55,967 nt of DNA from Chloroflexota bacterium (GTDB lineage: Bacteria > Chloroflexota > UBA11872 > VXOZ01), in assembly GCA_026710945.1 (NCBI GenBank), contig JAPOQA010000060.1, positions 1 to 55,967 on the forward strand. Reading direction: 5' to 3'. Every line of letters starts with the position of its first letter. Positions within the stretch are counted from its first letter, which is position 1. The notes beneath the pieces were generated by a model. The model saw only the letters and a program-made list of their open reading frames with translations. It did no database searches and was not told the DNA's origin. Positions 44,601 to 53,744 of the stretch are shown here, piece after piece. A program made the position numbers and the translations under genes.

Positions 44601-45773
44601 ATGACAACACCAAGGTTCCTACAGATACACGCCCTGCACTCCTACCCGGCGGCGCTGCTGAACCGCGACGATAGCGGTCTGGCCAAGCGCATGCCCTTTG
44701 GCGGCGCGGTGCGTACCCGCATTTCATCCCAGTGCCTCAAGCGTCACTGGCGGGTGGCTGAAGATGAGTACGCCATCCACAATATTCCCGACGCCGCAGC
44801 GGCTATCCGCTCGCGAAACATCGTTGAGCAGAAAGTCATGCAGCCGATACGGGAGGCTGGCGGGATAGCCGAGGACGTGCTGGATGCTGTGAATAGCGCT
44901 TTCAACGTCCATGTTTACGGATCCGGCGGCACATCGGAATCAGGCCGCCAGCCCCTGCTGCTGGGCTTCCCGGAAGTGGGATATCTGCAAGAAAAAGCCG
45001 CCGAGATTTGCGCCGCGCACGCGGACGACGCCGCCGGAGCCAAGGCGTCAGCGGACGCGCTCTTCGGGAAACGGCAGGGAGAGAGCGCGAACTTCCGTGC
45101 TTTTCGCGAGTCGGCCCGACTGCCCGGCGGGCTGGAGGGCGCGCTGTTCGGGCGCATGGTCACGTCCGACCCTGCCGCCAACATCGACGCCGCCGTTCAC
45201 GTGGCCCACGCCTTCACCGTTCACCCGGAGGAGAGCGAGAGCGATTACTTCTCCGTGGTGGACGACCTGCAAACGGAGGACGAGGACCCCGGGGCCGCTC
45301 ACATCGGGGACATGGAGCTTACGGCCGGGCTGTTCTACGGCTACGTGGTGGTTGACGTGCCGGGGCTGATCTCCAACCTGGAGGGTTGCAAGGCGGAGGA
45401 CTGGGAGAGCGCCGACAGGTCGCTGGCCGCTCGGGTGGTCGAGCATCTTGCGCACCTGATCGCCACGGTCTCGCCCGGCGCGAAACGGGGGTCCACCGCG
45501 CCGTACGCGTATGCGGACCTGATGCTGATCGAGGCCGGAAAGCGCCAGCCCCGCAGCTTGGCCAACGCCTTTAGAAAACCGGCCAAGGCGCAGGTAGAGG
45601 ACGCCACCGAAAGGCTATCCTGCCATCTGGAGAAGCTGGACAATGCCTATGGTGCCGCAGAGACCCGCGGGGTGATGTGCCTAGAAGATTGCGAAATCCC
45701 TGGCACGCCGCGCCTTAACCTGGACGCTCTGGCTTCCTGGGCGGCGGAGACGGTTCGCAACGGAGAGGCGTAG
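44601..45773 (+). CDS. casC: Cascade backbone subunit Cas7e (Cse4)
   Basis: A protein of 390 residues with AAAGGAG 8 nt before the ATG. The family mark RFLQIHALHSYPAALLNRDD is followed by LAKRMPFGGAVRTRISSQCL and VDVPGLISNLEGC, all typical of type I-E Cas7. Six copies coat the crRNA. It retains its own strong ribosome binding site after the MITE-like insertion, so translation should persist, though transcription from the upstream promoter may be reduced. Confidence 0.95.
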   Translation: MTTPRFLQIHALHSYPAALLNRDDSGLAKRMPFGGAVRTRISSQCLKRHWRVAEDEYAIHNIPDAAAAIRSRNIVEQKVMQPIREAGGIAEDVLDAVNSAFNVHVYGSGGTSESGRQPLLLGFPEVGYLQEKAAEICAAHADDAAGAKASADALFGKRQGESANFRAFRESARLPGGLEGALFGRMVTSDPAANIDAAVHVAHAFTVHPEESESDYFSVVDDLQTEDEDPGAAHIGDMELTAGLFYGYVVVDVPGLISNLEGCKAEDWESADRSLAARVVEHLAHLIATVSPGAKRGSTAPYAYADLMLIEAGKRQPRSLANAFRKPAKAQVEDATERLSCHLEKLDNAYGAAETRGVMCLEDCEIPGTPRLNLDALASWAAETVRNGEA

Positions 45774-45776
45774 GCC

Positions 45777-46559
45777 ATGCGCCACCTCATACTGCGGCTG
45801 GAAGCGCCGCTCATGGCCTTCGGCGGCGAGACCATCGACAACTACGGCGTCATACGTCGATTCCCGGCGGCGTCCATGCTCACCGGGCTGCTGGCCAACG
45901 CTCTGGGCTGGCGCCGCACCGAGGCGAAACGGCATCAGCGCTTGCAAGACCGACTGGTCTTCGCCGCCCGCATCGACCGGGAACCGGCGGGCGGGGTGCG
46001 CTTGACGGACTTCCAAACTGCTCAACTTGGAGCCTCTGACATGGGATGGACCACACGAGGGCTGCCTGAAGGTCGCGCAGGAGGGGCCAATACCTACAAT
46101 GCTCCCCACCTGCGCTACCGCGACTACTTTGCGGATATGCGCGTTACCGTGGCCCTCAGGCTTGAGCCGGTGGACGAGTCGCTGACGTTGGCCAACGTAG
46201 CAGAAGCGCTCCAGGAGCCGGCGCGGCCGCTCTTCATCGGGCGCAAGCCGTGCCTGCCGTCGCGGCCGCTGTTCGTCGCTTACGCGGACGGAAAAACGGC
46301 GCTGGCCGCGTTGCTGGCATCGCAACCGGAAGAGGACAGTGACAATTCCAACACCCTCGCAGCCATGTGGCCAGCCTACGAGGCAGTGGGCGAGGACGAT
46401 AGGGTGAAGACCGCCCGCCGCTACATGCTCACCGACCAGCGCAACTGGGTATCGGGGCTGCACGGCGGCGGTCGCTGGGTATGCGAGGGCGCCGTCTGCA
46501 ACGCGCGAGCCGGCGCCGTCGGGGAATCCCCGGCATCCACGGCAAGGGAGCAGACATGA
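45777..46559 (+). CDS. casD: Cascade subunit Cas5e
   Basis: A protein of 260 residues 3 nt after casC. The RAMP fold start HLILRLEAPLMAFGGETIDN and the later FPAASMLTGLLANALGW fit Cas5e, as do LTDFQTAQLGASDMGWTTRG and RRYMLTDQRNWVSGLHGGG. Cas5e caps the 5' end of the crRNA. The stop overlaps the next ATG (ATGA). Confidence 0.94.
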   Translation: MRHLILRLEAPLMAFGGETIDNYGVIRRFPAASMLTGLLANALGWRRTEAKRHQRLQDRLVFAARIDREPAGGVRLTDFQTAQLGASDMGWTTRGLPEGRAGGANTYNAPHLRYRDYFADMRVTVALRLEPVDESLTLANVAEALQEPARPLFIGRKPCLPSRPLFVAYADGKTALAALLASQPEEDSDNSNTLAAMWPAYEAVGEDDRVKTARRYMLTDQRNWVSGLHGGGRWVCEGAVCNARAGAVGESPASTAREQT

Positions 46560-47347
46560 CCACAACCACCGGAGCAACTTCCGCAACGGGAGTCCTACAG
46601 ATGGTGCGCGCCCAGATTGACGCGCGAGAGTTTCGTCGCTGGATGGGCAGCAAGCGCCTCCAGGACCCGGATCACGCCATGCACTGCCTGCTGAGCGAGT
46701 GCTTTGGGGAACTGGCGCCCAAGCCCTTCCGCCTGATACTGCCGCGGGATTGTCCCACCGGCGTCCTCTACGGCTACGGCCGCAGCGACGCGGACACGCT
46801 GCGGGAGATGGCCAACGTCTACGCCGACCCCTTGCAGAGCCGCGTCATTCCGGTAGACGAAATGGACAGCAAGGCAATGCCGTCGGCGTGGCGGGTCGGA
46901 CAAAGGCTCGGCTTCGAGGTTCGCGTCCGGCCCGTGGTGCGGAAGCCCAGAGAGGACTCTGAACGTCGTCACAGAGAGATGGATGCTTTTCAAGCCGAGG
47001 CTGAACGGCATCCCAAAGGCAAGATGCCCCGCAGCCGGGAGCAGGTCTACGCGGATTGGTTGGCGGACAAATTCGCCATACTTTTGTCGGAAGAGTCGGG
47101 TGGAAGGCTGCGTCAAGGTCGAAGGCTCGGTGCGAGCCTAGACTTGACCCAGACCACGCTGGTCTCCTTCCAGCGCACGCGGGCCTACCGCAAGGCCGGG
47201 GCCGCCCCATACTCCGAGGGGCCGGACGCCGTCATGCGGGGTGTGCTCACCATAACCGACTCGGAGGCGTTCGCCGCGCTGCTCGCCAAGGGCATCGGTC
47301 GCCATCGGGCCTACGGATTTGGCATGCTCCTGCTGCGTCCGGTTTGA
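46556..47347 (+). CDS. casE: CRISPR RNA endonuclease Cas6e
   Basis: A protein of 263 residues. Early DPDHAMHCLLSECFGE includes the His of the family active site. The C-terminal GIGRHRAYGFGMLLLRP is the glycine-rich loop that binds the repeat hairpin. Cas6e cuts within the array repeats to release crRNAs and stays bound. It is somewhat longer than the E. coli protein, with a charged insert in the middle (PREDSERRHREMDAF). Confidence 0.95.
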   Translation: MTTTTGATSATGVLQMVRAQIDAREFRRWMGSKRLQDPDHAMHCLLSECFGELAPKPFRLILPRDCPTGVLYGYGRSDADTLREMANVYADPLQSRVIPVDEMDSKAMPSAWRVGQRLGFEVRVRPVVRKPREDSERRHREMDAFQAEAERHPKGKMPRSREQVYADWLADKFAILLSEESGGRLRQGRRLGASLDLTQTTLVSFQRTRAYRKAGAAPYSEGPDAVMRGVLTITDSEAFAALLAKGIGRHRAYGFGMLLLRPV

Positions 47348-47427
47348 AGCGCCGTCCGCAGGGCGCGCACTGGCGATTCGCCGCCGCAGCACCTTAACAA
47401 GCAAATACGCAAGCAGCGAGGCAAGAA

Positions 47428-48357
47428 ATGCTGAGAGGCAGACTAGGACTTGAAACCGCGCGGATCCCACATGCGGACCGCCACGGTCTGTTGTGGCTGT
47501 CCCGCGGCGCGCTTACGGTGCGGGACGGCACGTTGCGCTTTCGCCGCGAGATCCCGCCCACCGCCGATAGCTCGCTGGACGCCGGGGAATACGGCATACC
47601 CTTTCAAACCCTTTCCATGATCCTACTGGGGCCGGGCTCCACGGTTAGCCATGACGCCTTGCGCCTCATGGCGCGCCACGGGACGGCCCTGGTGGCAGTG
47701 GGCGAGGACGGCGTCCGGTGTTACACCGCGCCGCCGCTCATGCCCGATACATCCGAGGTGGCCCGCCGCCAGATGCGCGCCTGGGGCGACCCCACCGGCA
47801 GCCGCATAACCATAGCGCGCAAGATGTATGCCCTCCGCCTTGGCGAAGTGCTGCCCCATCAGAACCTTGATGTCCTCAGGGGCATCGAAGGCGCCCGCAT
47901 GAAGCAATCCTACCGAAATCTGGCCCAGCGATACGGCGTGCCGTGGCACGGTCGGCGCTACGACCGGAGCAATCCGCTCTCTGCCGATATACCAAACCAG
48001 GCGATCAATCACGCCTCGGTTGCCGTGACATCGGCGGCTGCTATCGCCGTGATCTCGGTGGGCGCGATTCCGCAGTTGGGCTTCATACACGAGCACAGCG
48101 GCGATGCCTTTGTCCTGGACATCGCCGATCTCTTCCGGGACACAATCCTGCTTCCCGCCGCGCTCAAGTCCGCCAAGGCGGTAATGCAAGACCCCGCGCT
48201 GAACATCGAGAGGCATACCCGCCGTACCACGGGGGAGATGCTGAGGACCGAGAACGTTATTCCCAAGATGATAGACCGCATTAAGGTCCTCTTCGAAGGC
48301 GTAGCACCCATCGAGGCGAAGGCCGAAGCGCCTGGGCAAGGACACCTGGAAGCGTAA
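47428..48357 (+). CDS. cas1: CRISPR adaptation integrase Cas1 (type I-E)
   Basis: A protein of 309 residues. Motifs include SLDAGEYGIPFQTLSMILLG, GIEGARMKQSYRNLAQRYGV (catalytic Glu) and AINHASVAVTSAAAIAVISV. FIHEHSGDAFVLDIADLFRD supplies the catalytic His and Asp. Cas1 integrates prespacers next to the leader in complex with Cas2. It is separated from casE by 80 nt. Confidence 0.95.
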   Translation: MLRGRLGLETARIPHADRHGLLWLSRGALTVRDGTLRFRREIPPTADSSLDAGEYGIPFQTLSMILLGPGSTVSHDALRLMARHGTALVAVGEDGVRCYTAPPLMPDTSEVARRQMRAWGDPTGSRITIARKMYALRLGEVLPHQNLDVLRGIEGARMKQSYRNLAQRYGVPWHGRRYDRSNPLSADIPNQAINHASVAVTSAAAIAVISVGAIPQLGFIHEHSGDAFVLDIADLFRDTILLPAALKSAKAVMQDPALNIERHTRRTTGEMLRTENVIPKMIDRIKVLFEGVAPIEAKAEAPGQGHLEA

Positions 48358-48375
48358 TACTCCAAGGAACTGTGC

Positions 48376-48663
48376 ATGATCGTAATCGTCACGACAAACG
48401 TGGAGGCGCGCTACCGGGGTTTCCTGGCGTCGGCGATGTTGGAAATAGCTCCTGGTGTATATACGTCGCCCAACATGACGAGAGGCATAAGAGAGAGGAT
48501 TTGGGATGTGCTAAGCCGTTGGTACGAGGAGCTTGGGCAGGGCGCAATCGTGATGACCTGGCGAGACCCGTCCGGTGTGGGCAATCAGCAGATCAGGACC
48601 CTGGGCGAGGCGCCCAAGGAGATTGTGGATGCGGATGGCGTCTTCCTGGTGAAATACAGCTAG
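48376..48663 (+). CDS. cas2: CRISPR adaptation protein Cas2e
   Basis: A protein of 95 residues, 18 nt after cas1, with CCAAGGA upstream of the ATG. MIVIVTTNVEARYRGFLASA, EIAPGVYTSPNMTRGIRERI and a short VKYS tail are the type I-E Cas2 signature. It bridges two Cas1 dimers. The array begins about 106 nt downstream, leaving room for a leader. Confidence 0.95.
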   Translation: MIVIVTTNVEARYRGFLASAMLEIAPGVYTSPNMTRGIRERIWDVLSRWYEELGQGAIVMTWRDPSGVGNQQIRTLGEAPKEIVDADGVFLVKYS

Positions 48664-48769
48664 GCAGCAGTCGATATCGTTGGCGCAGCATTGAGCACGC
48701 TGTTCTCTCTGCGATATGAATATGCAAAACCAAGGCTATGAGAGAAGGCGCAGTGATAGGCAATGCAAG
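48664..48769 (+). promoter_or_regulatory. CRISPR leader
   Basis: The 106 bp between cas2 and the first repeat lie at the functional end of the array. The opposite end bears the degenerate repeat, so new spacers should be added here and the precursor RNA transcribed rightward. Confidence 0.6.
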
Positions 48770-51055
48770 GGTTCCCCCGTGCACGCGGGGATAGACCGGT
48801 GTATCGCGGGGGCTGCTATCGCGTGAACTGGGTTCCCCCGTGCACGCGGGGATAGACCCAAGCCTTGTACACCGCGCCAAGTATCGGAATAGGTTCCCCC
48901 GTGCACGCGGGGATAGACCGGTGAGCGCGGCGGCGAAGCGGGCGGGAGTGACGGTTCCCCCGTGCACGCGGGGATAGACCGCGCGTATTACCCTTTTCGT
49001 CTCGCTCGACTGAGGTTCCCCCGTGCACGCGGGGATAGACCCGGGATATCTCCGTCATTTCCTGCACGCGATTCAGGTTCCCCCGTGCACGCGGGGATAG
49101 ACCCTGGTTGTGCCTAATATGACCAGAACGGCACGAGGTTCCCCCGTGCACGCGGGGATAGACCCGGTGCCGCGAGCTGCACGATCCGGCGCGGCTTGGT
49201 TCCCCCGTGCACGCGGGGATAGACCCTGCTGCCGAGACCTCGCGCACGTATAGCTGCGGGTTCCCCCGTGCACGCGGGGATAGACCGCACGGGCGCGGCC
49301 AGTATGAGGTGGATACGCCGGTTCCCCCGTGCACGCGGGGATAGACCGGAGACCAGAGTAATGGCACAGCAAGCGACCGAGGTTCCCCCGTGCACGCGGG
49401 GATAGACCGTATTACGGGGGAGTGATATCGGACGAACGAATGGTTCCCCCGTGCACGCGGGGATAGACCGTTGGGCAGAGGACGGTACGAGGTGGATACG
49501 CCGGTTCCCCCGTGCACGCGGGGATAGACCCTCTTCGCGTGTTTCTGCCATTGTGATGCGCTCGGTTCCCCCGTGCACGCGGGGATAGACCCCAGTTGTG
49601 TAGCTGGAGCTCGCCGTCCTCGTCGGTTCCCCCGTGCACGCGGGGATAGACCACCCGTCGCCGACGTCCTACCCGATAGCATCAGGGTTCCCCCGTGCAC
49701 GCGGGGATAGACCCAATGTCTTTTGCAGAGTACGACCGAGACAAGGGGTTCCCCCGTGCACGCGGGGATAGACCGTGCGGCTCAAGGGATGCGACCGACG
49801 CACACCAGGTTCCCCCGTGCACGCGGGGATAGACCTCTTGTGGAGCTCCTGGTAGCAGATGGCGCAAAGGTTCCCCCGTGCACGCGGGGATAGACCTGCT
49901 GTCGGGTAGCAGGTCGGAGACGGGTTTGAGGTTCCCCCGTGCACGCGGGGATAGACCGCGCATGTTGATGGCAGAAGCGGCGGAGAAGCGGGTTCCCCCG
50001 TGCACGCGGGGATAGACCCGGCATGGTGCTAGGCATGGTGCAACGTGCCGCGGTTCCCCCGTGCACGCGGGGATAGACCCGTGAACTACAGAAAGGACGG
50101 GACAAAAGACATGGTTCCCCCGTGCACGCGGGGATAGACCTATGCTTGAGGATGCCGGCTCCTATGTGTTGATGGTTCCCCCGTGCACGCGGGGATAGAC
50201 CCCGTACAAGCGGCAATGCAGGAAGCGGAGCGCAGGTTCCCCCGTGCACGCGGGGATAGACCCCTATCCGCGTGTTCATCGGACAGAAGCAGCCGGGTTC
50301 CCCCGTGCACGCGGGGATAGACCTTACCGTGTCAACTCCAACTGAGCAATCGGACGGGTTCCCCCGTGCACGCGGGGATAGACCTTCTTGAGGGTCTCCG
50401 TTTCACCAATCGCCCGCGGTTCCCCCGTGCACGCGGGGATAGACCCGCGTTCTTTCGCCGCGAGAGATGCTACCGAACGGTTCCCCCGTGCACGCGGGGA
50501 TAGACCGTTCTGCCTACAGCGGAAGCCCTCGTCGAGCGCGGTTCCCCCGTGCACGCGGGGATAGACCTGCCCGCGTATCTTGACCAGCACTCGACGCACA
50601 GGTTCCCCCGTGCACGCGGGGATAGACCTCGTGGATTCTCTGGGGCGGCACGATGGAGCAGGGTTCCCCCGTGCACGCGGGGATAGACCGTTCAGGTGTG
50701 CCACCTACCGCATCAAACGCATGGTTCCCCCGTGCACGCGGGGATAGACCTGGTCGGCGCTCAGGCGTTCCCGCTTCATGCGGGGTTCCCCCGTGCACGC
50801 GGGGATAGACCGTAAGTGGAGAAGAACTGGCGCTCCATGTTCTGGGTTCCCCCGTGCACGCGGGGATAGACCCTGTATGCGTCGGAGACGTTCTACTGGT
50901 GCCAAGGTTCCCCCGTGCACGCGGGGATAGACCTAGCACGCTCGGCAGCAGGCAAGCGGCAAGGGTGGTTCCCCCGTGCACGCGGGGATAGACCTTGGCT
51001 ACCGACCATAGTTGACGATCTGTTTGTGGTTCCCCCGTGCTCGCCATGAAAGACG
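48770..51055 (+). CRISPR. Type I-E CRISPR array: 37 complete repeats plus one degenerate terminal repeat
   Basis: The 28-bp repeat begins GGTTCCCCCGTGCACG and ends GGGGATAGACC, with an internal CCCCG/CGGGG stem; it matches the pattern of type I-E repeats read in crRNA direction. Repeats recur every 61 bp (one step of 62), first at 48770, last complete at 50967. That gives 37 spacers of about 33 bp. The 38th repeat at 51028 keeps only its first 14 bases or so before diverging. Complete repeats appear essentially invariant. Two spacers (49287-49319 and 49470-49502) are related to each other. Confidence 0.98.
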
Positions 51056-51129
51056 GCACTACACTTACGCATGACGCATCTGCGCAGTTATGCAGATACG
51101 ACGTTATGTGGTTGCGTTGATGCGTAATT

Positions 51130-51649
51130 GTGATACAGTTCTCTCACCAGACGATTGACACGCGCAGGGCTATGAAGGAAGATGGCGATCTGCTGCGCGG
51201 CATCGTTGAGGCTGATGAGACCTATTTGGGTGGCAAGACACGCGGTGACGACCGTGTCATGGGACGCAGTCGCAAGCGCAAGGTAGGTATTGGGTGCCGT
51301 GGAGCGCGGCGGTATGGTCAAGGCTTCACTCTCGCCTCGCATCACCGCCAGGTTCATCAACATGTTCCTACGCAAGAATATCGACCCACGGTCAATTCTC
51401 ATGACCGACCAATGGCCCGGCTACAATGAGGTGCACGACTGGATGCAGCATCTCAGCGTCAGCCACAACAAGACCTACGTGGACGGCATCATCCACACGA
51501 ACACCATTGAGGGTTTCTGGTCACTGGTCAAGCGTGCCATCACCGGCCAGCTTCACCACTACACCATTGAGCACACGCCGGCATACATCAACGAAGCGAC
51601 GTACAAAGACAAATCTTGTGGCGCCTTACCCACCAGACTATGGCAATAA
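51130..51649 (+). pseudogene. IS1595-family transposase relic 1
   Basis: LLRGIVEADETYLGGKTRGD gives the first Asp of the catalytic triad. A frameshift near 51295 moves the frame to GGMVKASLSPRITARFINMF, then ILMTDQWPGYNEVHDWM (second Asp) and HTNTIEGFWSLVKRAITGQL (third position). The N-terminal zinc-ribbon/HTH part is missing, so this is a truncated, frameshifted ISXO2-like transposase. It begins about 75 bp after the last array repeat and could have trimmed the array end. Confidence 0.75.
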
Positions 51650-51703
51650 CTGCCACAATCACCAGGACTAGAATAAGCTCTGTCCAACTACCGAAATTCA
51701 TGG

Positions 51704-51895
51704 TCACTGACCCATCTTCTGCAGGATATTCGCCTTGAGGGTCTCATATTCTGCCTCTGAGATGAGTTCTTGCTCGAACATGGACTTGGCTTTGGCTAGC
51801 CTCTCTACGGGGTCTTCTGCCAGGCCTTTCGCAGGAGTGCCATCAGTAGGCATCATAATCTGTGTACCTCCTGCTCGTGCGCGCTCCTCTTCCAT
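51704..51895 (-). CDS. SHOCT-domain protein, probably 5'-truncated
   Basis: A 63-residue frame ending in DPVERLAKAKSMFEQELISE with EYETLKANILQKMG, a clear SHOCT (short C-terminal) helix pair. The frame continues upstream of ATG 51895, but near 51905 the sequence becomes the opposite-strand ParA fragment. The rest of the original gene is therefore missing. SHOCT domains usually terminate membrane or nucleic-acid-binding proteins; the partner domain is lost here. Confidence 0.6.
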   Translation of the reverse strand: MEEERARAGGTQIMMPTDGTPAKGLAEDPVERLAKAKSMFEQELISEAEYETLKANILQKMGQ

Positions 51896-51911
51896 TTCAC
51901 GTACGCGCCGC

Positions 51912-52271
51912 ACCCCTCCTGCTGCCTCGGAATGGCTGTGGGAGGTACTCCTTGCCGCTGACCTTGTATTGATTCCTGTGCGACCCTCCCCTGACGACCT
52001 GCGGTCTGTAGGTGCCACGCTAGCCGCCGTCAACGAAGCCACCAAGCCGTTTGCCTTTGTGCTGTCCCAAACGCCCCGTGCCCGGATCACTGAAGAGGCG
52101 GTCCGCGTGCTAGCCCAGCATGGCCGGCTAGCACCAGTGAACATCGCTCAGCGTGTTGCCTATGCCGAAACAGCAGCCACGGGGCAGGGCGTTACAGAAA
52201 CCAAAGACACAAAAGCGGGTACAGAGATTGTCGCCGTATGGGACTACGTGAAGGGAATGCTCAATGCCTAA
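51912..52271 (+). pseudogene. ParA-family ATPase fragment (C-terminal 120 codons)
   Basis: The frame reads TPPAASEWLWEVLLAADLVL, then IPVRPSPDDLRSVGATLAAV, KPFAFVLSQTPRA and GTEIVAVWDYVKGML. This is the C-terminal half of a ParF/VirC1-type ParA. The N-terminal Walker A (KGGxGKT) is absent because the sequence is broken at about 51905. Its stop overlaps the start of the RHH partner gene, the normal layout of a plasmid partition operon. It cannot be functional as it stands. Confidence 0.75.
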
Positions 52272-52530
52272 AAAACCTGTTGACCTCGATGGGCTGTTGG
52301 ACACCGAAACCCGACCGACCGATACCGGGATACCACAACGCGGCGCCGAGCCGACCGCTTCAGACAAGCCATCAGCAGCAAAGAAACGAAAAGGCGAGAA
52401 GCGACTCACACTCGCTCTTGACAGCGCAACCTACCGTCAGCTGCGCATGTACGCCGCAGAAACCGACCAAACCCATCAGGCGATTCTTGAAACCGCACTT
52501 GCGGAATACCTCAACCGCGCAACTACGTAA
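52264..52530 (+). CDS. Ribbon-helix-helix partition partner (ParG-like)
   Basis: An 88-residue protein with a polar, probably disordered N-terminus (DGLLDTETRPTDTG) and a C-terminal RHH (RLTLALDSATYRQLRMYAAE, ILETALAEYLNRA). Small proteins of this type follow ParF-like ParA genes and bind centromere repeats. This one appears complete although its ParA is not. A partial copy of its 3' end recurs at 55231. Confidence 0.7.
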   Translation: MPKKPVDLDGLLDTETRPTDTGIPQRGAEPTASDKPSAAKKRKGEKRLTLALDSATYRQLRMYAAETDQTHQAILETALAEYLNRATT

Positions 52531-52552
52531 TCACGTAAAGCAATGTAACCGG
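52531..52552. promoter_or_regulatory. ACGTAA-type iterons beside the partition gene
   Basis: TACGTAATCACGTAAAG follows the RHH gene, and the duplicated copy near 55312-55330 has TTACGTAATAACGTAAAT. Repeated ACGTAA units next to an RHH partition protein could be centromere or operator sites; the stretch is short and the call tentative. Confidence 0.3.
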
Positions 52553-52553
52553 C

Positions 52554-52985
52554 CGTCGAGGTCGACGAAACCTGCGTCGGCGGGTCCGACAGCAACCGCC
52601 ACTCCAAGAAGAAGTACCGTGCCGGGCCAAGCTCCGGCAAGGAGATGGTGTTCGGCCTGCACCAGCGCGACGGCAGGGTCAAGGCGTTCTGCATCCCCAA
52701 CGCATCCCGCGAGACGCTATTCCGGTCCATCAGGAACAACGTCGAGCCGGACTCCACGGTCTGCTCCGACGACTGGCGGGCGTATCGAGGTTTGCCCGGG
52801 TACTGGTATGCGTGGGTGAACCAAAGTTGCAGGGAGTACGTGAATGGAGAACTCACGCGCAGTCTATCGAGAGCGTGTGGGCGGTCCTCAAACGCGGCTT
52901 CAAAGGCGTGTACTACTCGATGAGCGCCAAGTACCTGCACCGCTGCGTCAACGAATGCACAGAGCGGCTCAACACTATTGGTCTG
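52554..52985 (+). pseudogene. IS1595-family transposase relic 2
   Basis: VEVDETCVGGSDSNRHSKKK is the start of the ISXO2-like catalytic domain. It continues as GKEMVFGLHQRDGRVKAF and STVCSDDWRAYRGLPGYWY (second Asp). A frameshift near 52850 leads to SIESVWAVLKRGFKGVYYSM and LHRCVNECTERLN. The N-terminus is missing and the 3' end runs into the small minus-strand genes. It differs clearly from relic 1, so two separate insertions have decayed here. Confidence 0.75.
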
Positions 52986-53133
52986 ACCTCTCTGGAACGT
53001 CTTGCTCGGGGCGTACGACAATTGGCCGGTTCAACTCTTCCGCATCGGGGTCTGGTGCGTTTTCCACATCCTCTGGCCGGATAGACAACAACGCCTGAAC
53101 CATCCTTCTGCTGTCTGCGGGTAGTTGACTCAT
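52975..53133 (-). CDS. Small hypothetical protein
   Basis: A 52-residue frame beginning MSQLPADSRRMVQALLSIRP at an ATGA overlap with the upstream small gene. The tail is rich in Pro/Glu/Asp, and the stop falls at the junction with transposase relic 2, so the natural C-terminus may be lost. No family is recognised. The overlap with its neighbour is the main evidence that it is real. Confidence 0.4.
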   Translation of the reverse strand: MSQLPADSRRMVQALLSIRPEDVENAPDPDAEELNRPIVVRPEQDVPERSDQ

Positions 53134-53330
53134 TGCTGTTCCACCTTGCCAATTGCCCCAACAACTGTATATGCCAACTCCCAAAGCTCTTCTCGCGTGC
53201 GACGCTCAAGCGGCCACTCAAACACCGTAATCCGCGTGTCTATGTGATTGCCGAACCGGTCCCTAGGCGCGTGATCGACCGGCACGATTGCCGCAATCAG
53301 CAATATAACTATCGTCGCTACGGTCTCCAT
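53130..53330 (-). CDS. Small single-pass membrane protein
   Basis: A 66-residue frame beginning METVATIVILLIAAIVPVDH, a membrane helix, followed by a soluble segment (ITVFEWPLERRTREELWELA). It is translationally coupled to the small gene downstream. No family is recognised; it may be a phage- or plasmid-derived accessory gene. Confidence 0.4.
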   Translation of the reverse strand: METVATIVILLIAAIVPVDHAPRDRFGNHIDTRITVFEWPLERRTREELWELAYTVVGAIGKVEQQ

Positions 53331-53476
53331 CACCTGCCCCGTCCTTTCTGGCTGCTGACATGTCTTGCCCCCTTTGTGTAGATTGCGCTGCAAAGCGTTT
53401 GTAGCGCAGCAATGATAGTATGGAGGCTTTACATGGTCGCGACTACAGAGGAAGCCAAGACAGACAATCCCACAGA

Positions 53477-53724
53477 GGCCGCAGGAATCGGCGCCCACCG
53501 GGGCAATTATGCCAGTTTTGCCGATACATCACAATAGGTCATAGAACATCGGCGGATAGATCACGGCTATATCATACGCGCATAGTACAATTCAAAGCGA
53601 GTGTAGCCAGCAAGTGGACAGTGCTGAGCTTTGGGCGCGAGAAGAAGTGCTCGGGGTTTGGGATCCGTACCTCACCGGTTGACCGCGACAGCGGAAAGGA
53701 TAATAAGTGTACCGCTTTACCTCG
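53477..53724 (+). repeat. Leader repeat A, copy 2 (248 bp)
   Basis: Second copy of the segment at 28971-29218 with about 11 differences. It includes the GTG start and first six codons of the LRR gene (GTG TAC CGC TTT ACC TCG), after which the sequence switches to a different secreted-protein gene. Confidence 0.9.
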
Positions 53725-53744
53725 CACGCTGCAAGGGGGCTTCC

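Noticed and set aside
48593-51059. Many minus-strand ORFs across the array with repeated SIPACTGEP and GLSPRARGN peptides
   Set aside because: They are translations of the CRISPR repeats; the 61-bp period is not a multiple of three, so the peptide changes frame with each repeat. Not genes.
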